A DNA stretch of 64,000 bases from Notospermus geniculatus (lineage: Eukaryota; Nemertea; Pilidiophora; Heteronemertea; Lineidae). Position 1 is the stretch's first letter, and every line of letters starts with the position of its first letter. The notes beneath the pieces were generated by a model. That model saw nothing but the letters and a program-made list of their open reading frames with translations, ran no database searches and was not told where the DNA came from. A program made the position numbers and the translations under genes. The stretch is from the NCBI GenBank assembly GCA_002633025.1, contig NMRB01000647.1, positions 59,585 to 123,584 of the forward strand. Direction: 5' to 3'. Shown one piece after another: positions 1 to 11,384 of the stretch.

Positions 1-298
1 GTTTGAGTCATCTGGAGCTCGATGGGCGTATGTCAATCAAACCCTTAGTAACCCAGACCACAATGAACTTAGGGTTTACTCTAAACGGTCCAACGCACAT
101 TGTTTTCTAACCAGCTGACCTTGGTTTGAAATTGAACATACAACTAGACCTTGATTGAAATTGAACACAGGCACAGGCATGGGATTGGCTGGAAGTGTCC
201 TGTCAATAAAACGCATGTCAATAGCCAGACTTCACCAACAATACCAAGGTCTGCCTGACAACCGAAGGTCCGCCCATCGAGCGCCAGATGACTCAAAC
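1..298. mobile_element. Short inverted-repeat (MITE-like) element
   Basis: Bases 1-28 (starting GTTTGAGTCATCTGGAGCTC) match the reverse complement of 271-298 at 27 of 28 positions. Internal direct repeats of the AATTGAACA type lie between. The left boundary is the window edge, so no target duplication can be judged. Confidence 0.65.
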
Positions 299-324
299 GT
301 ACTATAGCACAACACGTTACTCAC

Positions 325-3300
325 GTCGATTGCTCCCGACACTTGCAAACTTATCATAAAATCCTCCGTACAACATTTTAAGCAGTTGCTGTATGATTGG
401 AGTGTACATCTTATACATTGCTTCGTCAAAATTGATGTTGAGGAACGAATCTTGTAACGCCTGAAAGGATCTTCGTTGTGCTTGATCTCGTTCCTTTACA
501 CAGGTATCTGATTTGAATTCTGGAAAAAATGAAATAATTTAGCCAGAATTCCTTAGGTCTTCTCGAATTTATAATTTAGAAAATCGACTGCTTCAGCTTA
601 GATGCATGAAAAACTTCTACAACTGGGTGGTCATTCGAAGTCTAGTGGTAAAGCCACTTACTTTCATAACAGTTGACGCGTTTTCCAGGGAGATAGAATT
701 CCAGCTGACAGTTCTTGCAGGGGTTGACCCGGCACTCTGCAGTGGGGTACGCCGAACATTCACGACGGAATATGCAGGACGTCCTCGGACATCTTTTTCC
801 ACCGCACACTGAAAAAGAGGTGCAGGAGCATGAAAATGACCAGATGGATTGGGGAAACAATGGTGAACCCTACCGGTTGAGTCAACTCGCACGAAAGAGG
901 AAGCGCCTAAAGTAGTGTTTACGTAGTTGAAGTCGGCAAAGCGATTTGTCCGGATGACCCTCTGCAATGATTTTATCCTCGCAGTGGACAATTGGCTAGG
1001 TTTCTGCTTCTCGCTCATCAGTTCTCAGAATTCCGAAACTGCGCAAGCAAAGTGCGGCCACCCGAAGCCACATTATTTGATGGAGAACATTCGTCATTGG
1101 GGAGGTTTCGAAATCAAACGATAAACCAAAACTTTACGACAACGTTATTTTCATACTACACATTAACCAAATTTTGTATTGCATTTTCGGTACAAAAATA
1201 AAGTTGTCGTTAACGTTTACGTTTATCGTTTGATTTCGAAACCTCCCTACTAAAACTATACTTACCATCCGGTTTGGGGACTGCCGCAGAAGCTGCAATG
1301 CGAAAATACTGATGAAATCATTTTGATAGGCCTNNNCCCCCCCCCCCCCCCAAGAAGAATGAGTTAATTACTTTTCTGGGTATCCCAGAGACCTTAATCA
1401 CTGTCCTGTACTTCCTCACCTGAACAAAAAGAAACCTCTCACCACAGACGTATTAGTCCCGAAAAAAGTGTATCGAGAAAAGGCCAAAATAGCATAAATA
1501 GTGTTTTGAACGCCCAAGCCCTGGTTTGCAGGAATGACCATAGTGAGCGTGTCTATACATTAAAACTAAGACCTACGATGTAGAAAGCTAAGACCCAACC
1601 AACTCTAAAACTAAGACTCTGACCCAAAAGATTTGGAATTAAGCAAAGCATCAATCAGCTTCATAGTTTCGAATAATGTTTGCCATCAGCATCTTTTAAC
1701 TTAGGCTGAAAAGCTTTCCCGCACTGTTAGAAATTATTAATTTTACAGTAGTAATTTTGCAGTAATTTTACAGAAAGTGCCTGCAGCAGAGTCCCCAGCA
1801 CTTTCTGTAAATTTGTGGGGAGCGCGGTGGCACAATGGTTAGAGCGTTGGACTCGTGATCGGAAGGTTGCGGGTTCAATCCCTTGCTGAGCCACTCCGTA
1901 TACTCTCAACTGGCCTGAAATGTCCATGTGTGCGCTGGATTGTAGCTGCCCTTGGTTTCTACAGAAAGGTTTCTGGATTAGGCCGGGTAATAATGTGAAG
2001 TGCCTTGACACTTAAATGTAAAAGGCACTATAAGCCCACACATTATTATTATTATTATTATTACATCATTTTTTAATGGTATGATTCATGTTTTCCTGTA
2101 TTGGTTGGACTCCATTGGACATCCCATTATGATGCCTTCTGGGAGCAGTATGAAAATATACTAAGACTCTAAGTAATTTGGTCAGCCTCCAGTCAAGTCT
2201 CTGTTAGCATTTATTTAAGTCTGTAGTTTTACAGATCACGCTGTAATTTTACAGATCCAGTGCTGGGGACTCTGCTGCACAGATTTTCTGTAAAATCTTC
2301 TGTTATTTCTAACAGTGCGGATGTTAGTATTTTCAAGTTGCGTGGGGATTTCATAGGGTCTTTAGGTCTTATTTTCATAGTTGGTTGGGTCTTACTTTGA
2401 TTGTGTTAGATCCCGCTATAGTAAGTGTGCCATACCTTTTTTTCGTGCATGTGGGCAACACACGCTGACTCCAAACGTCTTTGACCCAAGAACGACTTTA
2501 GTACATTTCCGAGTCATCCCCGAGACTTTGCAATCACTATCCTTATCACAATACTTAGCATGGGGTTCGAATGCGTCTATAGCTTGTTTTATTTGTTTAT
2601 CTGTAATGAATGGTGCTGCCACCTCTATGCTTGTTATCCATGAATATCTCTTCTGTGCTTCTTTGAGTGCGATTTGCTCATATTCCTTGAAGACAGTTGG
2701 GCAGGCCACGTATTCTAGCTTATTACCTGTACAAGAAGAATCCTGTGTCTGTATTTCGACAACATCTCAACATAGACGCACTCTGGCGGACAAATTATTG
2801 GTCTGGTCAAAATTGCGGTCATTGCGTCCTTCAGGTTGAGTTCATACTTCCTCGACGAGAAGTTCCTCGACGAGAAGTATGCAGAACGGAAAAAGCTGCG
2901 TTGATTCGCGGGTCTGCCGCCTGTCTTCCGTTCCGTAAACTAGTCCGCGATGAAGTAGGCTATAAATTGAGCCTAAAATGTGGTATGGCTCGGGACTCCT
3001 CCTAGTTCGAAGGGCGAAGTGACCGTAGGCCTTGACATGTCAAGATGGTATAATACAAGCCTCAAACCAAGCCCCTTTCGATTTCACCTGAATGGTTGAC
3101 TTTGTACAAATGAATGCTACATATTATGATCAGTAGAAAAAATGCTACACGTACATGTAGCCTATTGTTAAATACATGTAATTATCTCTTAGTCTCTAAT
3201 GTCAGAAGATGAGTCCATGAGACTGCATCAGTAAACATCACCTTTCATTTTTCCTTTAAGCTGTATGCTGGTTTATACTTCATCCGATTCAGCTGATTGT

Positions 3301-6300
3301 GCGGCAAACCCAATAAAAGAGAGTTTTCGCAATCGCCCGATAGGCCTAGACCTACGATTATTTGTAGGTACGATTTTCTGTCTCAGAGTATAACTGAGCA
3401 ACAGATAAGCGTACTCCTTGACCTACCGGGTGGTTGCGAAAACGTTTTTGTTGTTCGCTCTCTCCTTTGTTATGAGACTCCGAACACAGTTTTCCAATGT
3501 TGAGCGGGGATTCACCTATTTGTTCGAGTTAAAGCTAGGAATCCACCATTGATTTTCAACCTGATTTTGCTTTGCGACTTGCTTTGCAACTGGGCAGTCG
3601 TTCGCCGTAGTGGACTCGCTAGACGTGATCTCCGCCAATGGCGAAGATGTGCTCAATTTCAGTCGGCAATCGGTCGGCGACTGGAATCAGTTCATTGCGA
3701 TCGTATTCAGTCGCAGGTAGCAGGTTGCAATCCTCGCTGAAATCGTCGGCATTGGTCATGTGATGACAGAAACATGGATGAAGTATTAACCAGGCCGAAA
3801 CTACCTACAGTGTTATGAGGAAGTGCCACCGTAATAATATGCTGCTACAGATTCGATCTCGACCAGGGTTGATCCACAACCATGGAGAGTTTTCCAGACC
3901 CTACCTTTACAGTCGGGTACTCCTCTTGTTCGGGTTTTCTCATCTGGCTTTCCAGTTTTACTATCAGCGCACCAGGCGATGCCCGTACTGTCATCGTATT
4001 GAACTCTTTGCCACGATCCGTCCCAATTGCATCTGAAATTTAAAATTTACCGCCAATCTGGACTCGGAGTATGACTAACGACAGTCGGCGCCACCGGCGT
4101 TGATTGCACCATTCTCCAATACCGTTGTTTTGTCTTTCGTCCCAGTGTTGGAGAATGTACGATTCCCGGGGTACGATTACTATACAATGCATAGGAACGA
4201 GAGTTACTCCACATGGGGCTAGGTTGATATGCGGCAGTTTAACAACATTGTCAATAGAGGTATCCCTTAAAGATAATATATCACGGATATTTTCGCGGGC
4301 CACGAAAATCATTGTTTATTTACATTTTGTTTGTTTATTTCTCGTTTTTCTTTGTCTTATGAGTAATTTGTTGGTGCATGGCGTGCCCCTCTAGAAATTC
4401 TTTTGATACTGAAAATATTCAATTTGGTGGGTTGGCATGTCCCAAAAGTCCAAAATAACATGATGTAAACATCAATGTTTACAAACATTAAACGTAAACA
4501 ATGAAGTCGTGATATATTATCTTTAACGTGGGTATGTTTAGCGCAGGAAAGTGAAGGACTACAGAGCCTTTTTAACCGAGATTGCCGTATGTGCGCTACA
4601 GCTTTAGGTCTTCAGCACATCATGGAGGATGGCACCACGGTTCCCAGGAACGCACATCCCAGGGATGCACAAAATAGACCACTCTCCCACTCACCTTGGG
4701 ATATAACCAGTGAAAGAATTGGGTTTGGCCAGGAGGCTTTTAATGGCTGTGTCAAGCTTGGAGTGACAATCACCAGTTTCTTTCCCTGCAACAAGAAATG
4801 ATGCAACACAAGGTATGCTTTTCATCTGATAGATAATGACCAATTGGAGATACACTCGTACCACCGTAGGCGAGGGAGGGTCGGGCCCTGTGAGGAGGAA
4901 GCTATAGGGTCTACGAAGCCATCATAAGCCGGGTTCATAGGCTAATATACGTTGACCCCAACACTCGGAATAAAGCGAGGTGTCCACAGTTCATGACAGC
5001 GCTCGGATAGGAATAAATGTGTGGTCAGTGGCCCATGCTTCGTTGGGGAGGGGGGGGGGAGGGGAAAGGGGAGGGGGAGGAGTTTACGTGCACAATACGT
5101 TCGCACTCAATCTACGTTTTTCTTGCCATTATATCCTTCTATTGTGTTTTTTACATGCATTTACAGAAAGTAACCTACACTCTTTAAAGAGCACTCACTG
5201 TACAGGCTCTTTAGGAGTTCCTTTAACTCTTTAGGAGTTCCTTTAACTCTTTAGTTTTTAGAGTGTTGGGCTTGGTCGTTCGTCAAGTACAAATCTCGAT
5301 CATCTTTGACAGGCCAATGTCCCGCGGGGTATCAATAACATAAGTTCATTTAACCAGTAGAGAAGTAGGATGACGATGTTAGAGTATCGATCCCAAAACG
5401 TCACCAAAATCGTTTCCTCATGCAACCGGAAATACTTACGGGGTGGACATTTCTTTGGCGGCTTGGGCTGCGTGGCTGTACTGCTTCCACCGGTGTTTGT
5501 AGTGGGCCTCGCGTTGCGCGTCGGCCCGGTCGAGCCGGCATGCGCAGTCGCTATATAATAAAAATATACATCGAGATATAACTGGCTGTCTTCAGATTAA
5601 GTCGGCTTACAAATCTAAGGTTGGCCAAATAAAATGTACGTACGTATGTGTCAAACAGCTATCTGTGATAGGGTGTTTCGTGAACAAACACACGGAGAAA
5701 ATCATGGAACTCCTGGTGCTATCAAATACTACGAAATGAAGCTTTGTTACCTACATACAGGCCGAGTTTGTAACCTATTTCCCGAAACGATGGGAATGAG
5801 TAGGCCTAAGGTAAAATTTGAAGGAATGAGCAGATTCAACAGGTTTGATCTTAAAAGAGTCATTCTTTTATCCGCGGAGTTTAGAAGAAGGATCGTATGT
5901 TTTCCATCCTGCCGTGCAGTCGAGGATTCTCAATGCTGTTTGGAGCAGTCAGCCGCGCGTATCGCCATTAGACGGCAGCAAATTTCTAGCGGATCAACAC
6001 AATAGAAAATTGTCCTGATTGGTGCTCATTCAATCATGAATGGGCCCGCGAGGCATTGAATTGGGCCGTAGTGACACATGTTGGTCAACTGACTGACCTT
6101 ACTAATGGAGTTACCATCCCGCGTGTAGGTGTGACTGTCAGTTTGGTCCAAATGCAGACTTACCTTTAGTTGCTGCAAATCGTGCCGGAACACACTTGGT
6201 GCCAATAGCCATCGCACAGCATTTCTCCTGAGCAGCACAGTCGTCATCTGAATTGCACTTTCGCTCTGCACTACTGACGTCTAGGTAAGCAATACCACCC

Positions 6301-8732
6301 GACGGGCAGGACCCTGGCTTCTTGACTGAAAATATAAGTTTTACTGATTACCTTTGTTCTTGGGTGCAAACCCTACCAAATTGGATTTAATACAGCACCG
6401 CCTAAATCTGAGGTCGACGCATATAGAAGGTTCCATTTTAGGTTCCAAAGGTTCCACATCTACATGTAGGTGGCTAAAGCCGCCTGAATCCTTGTGAAAT
6501 AGGCCTGGTTTTATGGCGGAAATCACGAATGTACGAATGATCGATGGTTTATTTTGTAACGAAGGTGATGAATAAGCTTTCATCCTGGTGGATTATCATC
6601 CTACCTTTTCTGCATTCAGGAAAGATCCAGAACAGTCGATCCTCCTTTGGATTCTGCAACTCCACAGGAGGGAACTTGCGAAGTCGACATTTTTCGCCAG
6701 ATGCGCATTTCTTGTCCTGAAAAACCACTTTGTAATCAGTTTCAGCAATAATGCTTTGTCTGTACATGTTTCAGCCGCAATACTGGACCCCCCCCCAAAA
6801 AAAAATCAAAATAAAAAAAACATTCATATTATGATAAAAATACGATGTCCTTGTTAGATTCCACGTTTCTGCAATCATTTCTGAATTACCTTGCACGGGT
6901 CTGTGCGGCATGTACATCCCGGGCACATCAATGGTAGCAACTGTGTGGGGGATCGCAGCACGTAACCAAATTCACACTTATTGCTACACTTGATTGCTGT
7001 TCCACACGCGCTCTCCACCTCAGCCATTATCGACTTGATATGTGGACCAGCACCAGCGAGAGAAATGAAGTCCAAGTCATCCTTCTTCTTCTCATACTCT
7101 ATCAGTGCCTTCTCAATGGCCTTCCGTAGATTGGCTGCAATGGGTAATGGGTTTACTGCCATCAGTAACAGCTGGCTCTAAGGGGGAGTCTTCATCCTGC
7201 ATGTAGGTTTCTAAAGCTAGGAATCCACTGCTGATTTTCTGCGTTGCGACTTGCTTTGCACCCGGCTTTGCAACCTGCTACCTGCTATTGAATACGATCG
7301 CAAGGAACTGATACCGGTCGCCGACCGATTGCCGACTGAAATTGACCACATCTTCGCCATTGGTGGAAATCACGTCTTGCGAGTCCAGTACAGTGCAATC
7401 TAGTCCCCAGTTGCAACGCAACCCAGTCGCAAAGCAAGTCGCAGCGCAAAATCAGCTTGAAAATCAATGGTGGATTCCTAGCTATAGAGGACAAACATGC
7501 TAACTCTTGAACTTCAATAACGGATTTTCGCCAAATCGCGTGGGGGAGCGACCCCGCAGGATAACTTACCTTGGGTAAGCGACTTGGCCAATAGAGGATT
7601 CAGTATCTCATTATCAACTATGCTCAAAAAGGGCATTTTCGCCTTTAAGGCCCCGACTAAGCCCTTGGCCTGTATGATTTTCTGCTGTACATCTTCTGTA
7701 ATCATCAAAATAGAAAAAAAATCGACATAACATGAACTACGGTAGGCAAGGTTTGTTGATTTCAGGATCGTCTGGCCATTGTGAAATTTGAGTTTGTCTA
7801 TAGTTTTTGTTCTCTAGTGTCATCTTGGGCCGAATGCACCAACGAAGATAATATCGTGAGCTCAGGTTGAGCCGCAGCTTTTCAATTGTTCAGGTTTGCC
7901 AGGACATGATGTGGTCATGGAAAAGTTGTGCTCAAACTGAGTTCAAGATCGTTGGTGCATACGGCCCCCTCAGACTTCTTTCCGGCGTAGGCCTACTCCG
8001 ACTCATTTTGCTGGCACGGGTAAAGCTGCGTTTACCAGACATCAGGAATGCGGTATAGGGACGCGGAATCCCCGGCGGAACGATATGTTGTATACGAAAA
8101 TGCATTGCATTTTCCGCTTCCGCGTTCCGCAATCCGCATTCCGCGTGTCAGCTAAACGTAGCTTAACATACCTGGGCTATCAGATCGCAAAGCTGCATTG
8201 GATATAGGGAGGTTGATATCAGCGACTTATCACGGATCCTTATATGTATACGTACCGCCGGTACCGAAATGTAGGCCCTACACAAAATTTGTCCTCTACA
8301 GAATTCTATCCGTATACGTATAAGGATCCGTGATAAGTCGCTGATCTCAACATCCCTATTAAGACTACATGTTAACCCCATCCCATGATAGATGGGGGGG
8401 GGGGGGCAAATGTTACTACATGTACATGTATATTCATCATTTTGACGGCCCTCCGCCGTCTTGGCTTTTACGGAGATTTCTGTTAGGCAAACGAAAGCAT
8501 GTGATTGGTCGCGAAAGATGGTGACGATTTGCCTTCCAGATGTAACTGCGCATGTCCAGTTCGCAAGAAATCCAAGATGGCGGGGGAATGATGTAGAAAC
8601 GATGAATACAGCGTATAGACGAAGTCGCACCTTTTTATATGAAAATGGTATTAACTTACGTTGTGTTATTTGGGCTTGACACAATGCTAACAGCATTGCC
8701 CCCAAAAGGGGCAATAGGATAGAAGGTCTCAT
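325..8732 (-). CDS. Secreted multidomain cysteine-rich protein (antistasin-like + WAP + thyroglobulin type-1), 3' partial
   Basis: Twelve exons read on the minus strand: 8660-8732, 7570-7695, 6890-7134, 6605-6716, 6164-6325, 5440-5550, 4695-4785, 3905-4032, 2436-2726, 1266-1292, 662-808, 325-519. All junctions are GT/AG and the frame stays open for 569 codons; a GTGAGT donor at 324 sends the gene off the window. It starts ATG at 8732 with a signal peptide (residues 1-20, ending LALCQA). Residues 25-108 are helical and Cys-poor. Residues 110-148 are antistasin-like (CGTAIKCSNKCEFGY, then CPGCTC). Residues 149-185 add a CASGEKC segment. Residues 188-232 fit a WAP four-disulfide core (KPGSCP, CNSDDDC, KCC). 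Residues 240-276 are a Thr/Ser/Pro linker. Residues 281-348 form a thyroglobulin type-1 domain (CNWDGSWQRVQYD, WCADSKTG, TRTRGVPDC). Further Cys-rich segments follow (YCDKDSDC, SVCCP, then CRVNPCKNC). These modules commonly inhibit serine or cysteine proteases, so an extracellular inhibitor or matrix role is inferred. The 27-nt exon 1266-1292 is the least certain. Confidence 0.8.
1099..1249. mobile_element. MITE family 'GAGGTTTCGAAATCAAACG', copy 1
   Basis: Inverted-repeat arms begin GGGAGGTTTCGAAATCAAAC and include AACGTTAACGACAAC. The element lies in the intron before the 662-808 exon. A second copy is at 9571-9708. Confidence 0.75.
1334..1336. other. Three-base assembly gap followed by poly-C
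   Basis: NNN is followed directly by a run of 17 C bases. The length of the homopolymer is probably unreliable. Confidence 0.9.
1719..2320. mobile_element. Terminal-inverted-repeat element interrupted by a SINE
   Basis: CCGCACTGTTAGAAAT at 1719 pairs with its exact reverse complement ending at 2320. Both arms continue with TTTTACAG-rich segments and GCAGCAGAGTCCCCAGCAC. A tRNA-type SINE occupies 1816-2063 inside it. No gene was seen between 1293 and 2435 otherwise. Confidence 0.78.
1816..2063 (+). mobile_element. tRNA-derived SINE, copy 1
   Basis: The head carries an A-box-like GTGGCACAATGGTTAGAGCG and B-box-like GGGTTCAATCC, typical of RNA polymerase III promoters. The body matches the copy at 50141-50380 (CTCAACTGGCCTGAAATGTC, TTTCTACAGAAAGGTTTCTG). 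The tail is an ATT microsatellite. Confidence 0.85.
3532..3740. mobile_element. MITE family 'CTAGGAATCCACCATTGATT', copy 1
   Basis: Shares CTAGGAATCCACCATTGATT, CTTTGCGACTTGCTTTGCAA, CAGTCGGCAATCGGTCGGCG and GCAGGTAGCAGGTTGCAA with 7211-7485 in opposite orientation. It lies in an intron of the secreted gene. Confidence 0.72.
5041..5082. repeat. G-rich simple repeat
   Basis: A run of G tracts broken by single A bases, in an intron. It could form a G-quadruplex on the plus strand; no gene link is seen. Confidence 0.8.
7211..7485. mobile_element. MITE family 'CTAGGAATCCACCATTGATT', copy 2
   Basis: Both ends carry the inverted repeat GCTAGGAATCCAC. The core matches 3532-3740. The element lies in the intron between exons 2 and 3 of the secreted gene. 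Confidence 0.78.
8022..8165. mobile_element. MITE family 'AAAGCTGCGTTTACCAGAC', copy 1
   Basis: Arms AAAGCTGCGTTTACCAGACA and its degenerate reverse complement at the right end, with several internal GCATTCCGC-type inverted repeats. A second copy is at 29294-29419. Confidence 0.75.
8204..8359. mobile_element. Foldback element in intron 1 of the secreted gene
   Basis: The left arm ATCAGCGACTTATCACGGAT and following bases pair with ATCCGTGATAAGTCGCTGAT on the right. Total arm length is about 50 bases and the interior is GC-mixed. Confidence 0.8.
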
Positions 8733-9570
8733 CCTCTCCACGATTCACTTTAATTTGGGCTGATTGAAATCTAAAAATACAGATTGAAAGGGACTGAGTT
8801 CTATGTGGTTTTGCACACCAATGACCTTTTTTATTAAAGTATCGATCTCCACTTCGATATTCGCTAATACTCAATGACCATCTGCTATTAGAAGTACACC
8901 ACTGAAAGTGACGTTCCAGTGAAAACTCCGTCAGGCCTACCAGAGACTGGTTACGAACAGTAGACGTCTTGCGCAACCTGGCCGCTGGCACGTTCCCACC
9001 CGTCATTCTTTCGCAGCCTTTTTAGACTGGCCTAGTTCGCCACCCTGCGAGTGACGATAAGTCTGAATGTGCAAAATTTTTCTCAAATACTCCCAAAGAA
9101 TTTCTGACATACATAAAGAATGATACAAAGGTCTTGTGTTTGCTGCGTCACGTTCTTGGCAATCTTCCGATCAGAACGATACCGGTGATGTCGCCACGTC
9201 ACCCGATTGATAAAGATTAAGTCTTTCAGCCTCGAGTCAAAGGAGTCGATGGCATTCTTGACAAATTTATTGGTAATAAAGAGGCTAGTCCCCTCGAACA
9301 GTTTATGTCAACTGGAAATGTGGCGAACAAATGAGTATCTTTATTCGCTCCCGACAATTATATTTTTCTGGCTTGATATTTTCCTGCGGTCACGGTGAAT
9401 CTATCTTGTGGCATTTTTAAGAACCTTCTGGGCGCTCATTTGATAGGACATTATTTGGTCTGGACCGATTTGCAGCATTTTTTGGACATTTGAATATACC
9501 AATTTTGCGAACAAAAACATGTCCTTAAACAAGATTAATTTGTGACTAAGAAATAAAGGTACTTGTAATA

Positions 9571-9708
9571 GCGAGGTTTAGAATCAAACGAAAAACGTAA
9601 ACGTTAACGACAACGTTATTTTTGTACCGAAAATGCAATATAAAATCTGGTTAATGTGTAATATGAAAAATAACATTGTCGTAAAGCTTACGTTTATCGT
9701 TTCATTTT
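9571..9708. mobile_element. MITE family 'GAGGTTTCGAAATCAAACG', copy 2
   Basis: Same arms as 1099-1249 (AATCAAACG, AAACGTTAACGACAACGTTA and TTACGTTTATCGTTT), with the internal AT-rich segment in reverse orientation. Confidence 0.7.
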
Positions 9709-10392
9709 TGTTATGGTGTTCAAATTGGATCTGAATAGACAACGTCAATGGGTGCACATCTTCCTACTGTATAGTACATGTACATTTACATTGGAAAGTG
9801 TGTATATGCACAGAAGTGAAATAAAAGCATTTACTGGAGACTTGGTACAAACAAGGAAGTTTTCAGTTTTCACTCCATACAGCGAAGATAATTTTTCTCG
9901 CTTTGAAAATGGTTCAAGTAGGCCTTTCTTTGTGCTATCCGAAGGGTTCTACACAGGGAAGTTTATGTTGGCCTGTGTAGGCCTATTTCACCAGTGGCAA
10001 CAACGGACCACTTGGCAGGTGTATGTACAGTACGATTCGGTGAAGTCGACCATGCATGTCTGTCGCATTCAATTTATTGGTGATATTTCAATTTTTAAAG
10101 ATCGCAGGCCCTTTCAGGTAAATACCGAAGTTCGCAAAGCAGGAACAGTCGCTTTGTTAGGACAGACAATATCGAGAGAAAGAAGCGTAAAAGAGATTCG
10201 ACCTGCTGAATGTGCAGGAAACATGAATAGGCCTACATAGGCCTACTGCTACTGACGTCAAGTCAAATTCAGGATTTTTACAAAGCAATTAGGAAAAGGA
10301 CAGAAAGTGCTACTGCAGATAAAAACACCTAATTCTTCCCGATTCAGAAAACAGGTTTTAGATCAAACAGCGGAGGGGTCATGTACTAAACA

Positions 10393-10745
10393 GTAGAGAG
10401 TTTTCGCAAAGCCCCCAAACGCCAAGGCGAACGTCTGTATTGTTGTCTGCTCCCTTCGTGGCATCGAACAATGGGATTGGCGTTGTTGGCGTTTCGGGGG
10501 CTTTGTGAAAACTCTCCACTATGGAGTTCGCGAAGCCCTCGAACGTTTATTCTTTTGTTCGGTCCTGTCTTCATGGGTTGGCGTTCATATCAGTGTTTCG
10601 GGGGTTTTCTGAAATATAGCGTTTTCGCAAAGACCCCGAAACGCCAACGCAAACGTCTATCCTTTTGTTCGGTGCTCTCTTCTTGGCATCGAACAATGGG
10701 TTTGAAGTTCGCGTTGGTGTTTCGGGGGCTTTGCGAAAACTCAGT
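10393..10745. repeat. Cluster of foldback units with CGCAAAGCCCCCGAAACGCC arms
   Basis: The arm sequence occurs in alternating orientation at least four times (near 10399, 10484, 10619 and 10711), each pair separated by about 60-70 bases that share CTTTTGTTCGGT and GCATCGAACAATGGG. This gives at least two neighbouring hairpins, with a third degenerate unit between them. Confidence 0.8.
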
Positions 10746-11021
10746 GATGTTCGGAACGTGAACGTACAAGGGCTAGGCATACGGGTAAGACCTTTGCACG
10801 ATGGCAAAATTTCAGCACAAGATTTCTACAATATTCATATTTCGAACACCACGTTGGACAAATGTTGCCAAGTACATGTATATACAGATGGAAAGCATTT
10901 TCAAATACATGTATATGTTGTCGAGATTTTGTTAAAGTGCTACTATTTTGTTGGCCTTTGTATACTGGGTCGAAAGATCGTGTGGCTCATGTTGTTCAAA
11001 TGTTGCTTCTGTACACGTAGC

Positions 11022-11384
11022 TTAAAGGCTTGTCAACAACATCAACATTTTTAAAACATTATTGCGACAAACATTTTGAAAAATATTTTGGAAATGTTGC
11101 AGCTTGTTTCGGGGTTGGTCTACAGCACTCTACAACATTATTAAAACATGTTAAATTGTTTTGCAAAAGTTGCAGGTCCAGTCCACACTATGCAACAAAC
11201 CGAAAACAACGGTGTTTTGGAAATGTTGCAGCTGAATGTTCTTGAAATGTTATTGGAAATGTTGACAGGCCTGTTGCAGATTGTAGACCAACCCCAAAAC
11301 AAGCTGCAACATTTCTCAAACAGTTTTCAAAATGTTTTGTCCCATAAATGTTTTGGAAATGTTGATGGTGTAGACAAGCCTTTA
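11022..11384. mobile_element. MITE family 'TAAAGGCTTGTCTACACC', copy 1
   Basis: Terminal inverted repeats of roughly 100 bases: TAAAGGCTTGTC, CATCAACATTT, AAATGTTGCAGCTTGTTT and GGGGTTGGTCTAC on the left all recur in reverse complement on the right. A second copy is at 28790-29054. Confidence 0.85.

Noticed and set aside
1816-1890. tRNA gene
   Set aside because: Only A- and B-box-like segments are present; the 3' part is a SINE body shared with 50141-50380 and no acceptor stem closes.
3814-4394. Overlapping frames near 4040-4390 as separate genes
   Set aside because: They overlap the thyroglobulin-domain exon flank or lie in its intron and have no supporting features.
8163-8741. 192-codon minus-strand frame starting with a signal peptide
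   Set aside because: Only the first 24 codons from the ATG at 8732 are used. The rest is intron read-through crossing a foldback element, and the nominal first codon at 8741 is GTG.
9713-10240. 175-codon plus-strand frame
   Set aside because: It starts at the edge of a MITE copy, includes several TAGGCCTA repeats and shows no domain or splice signals.
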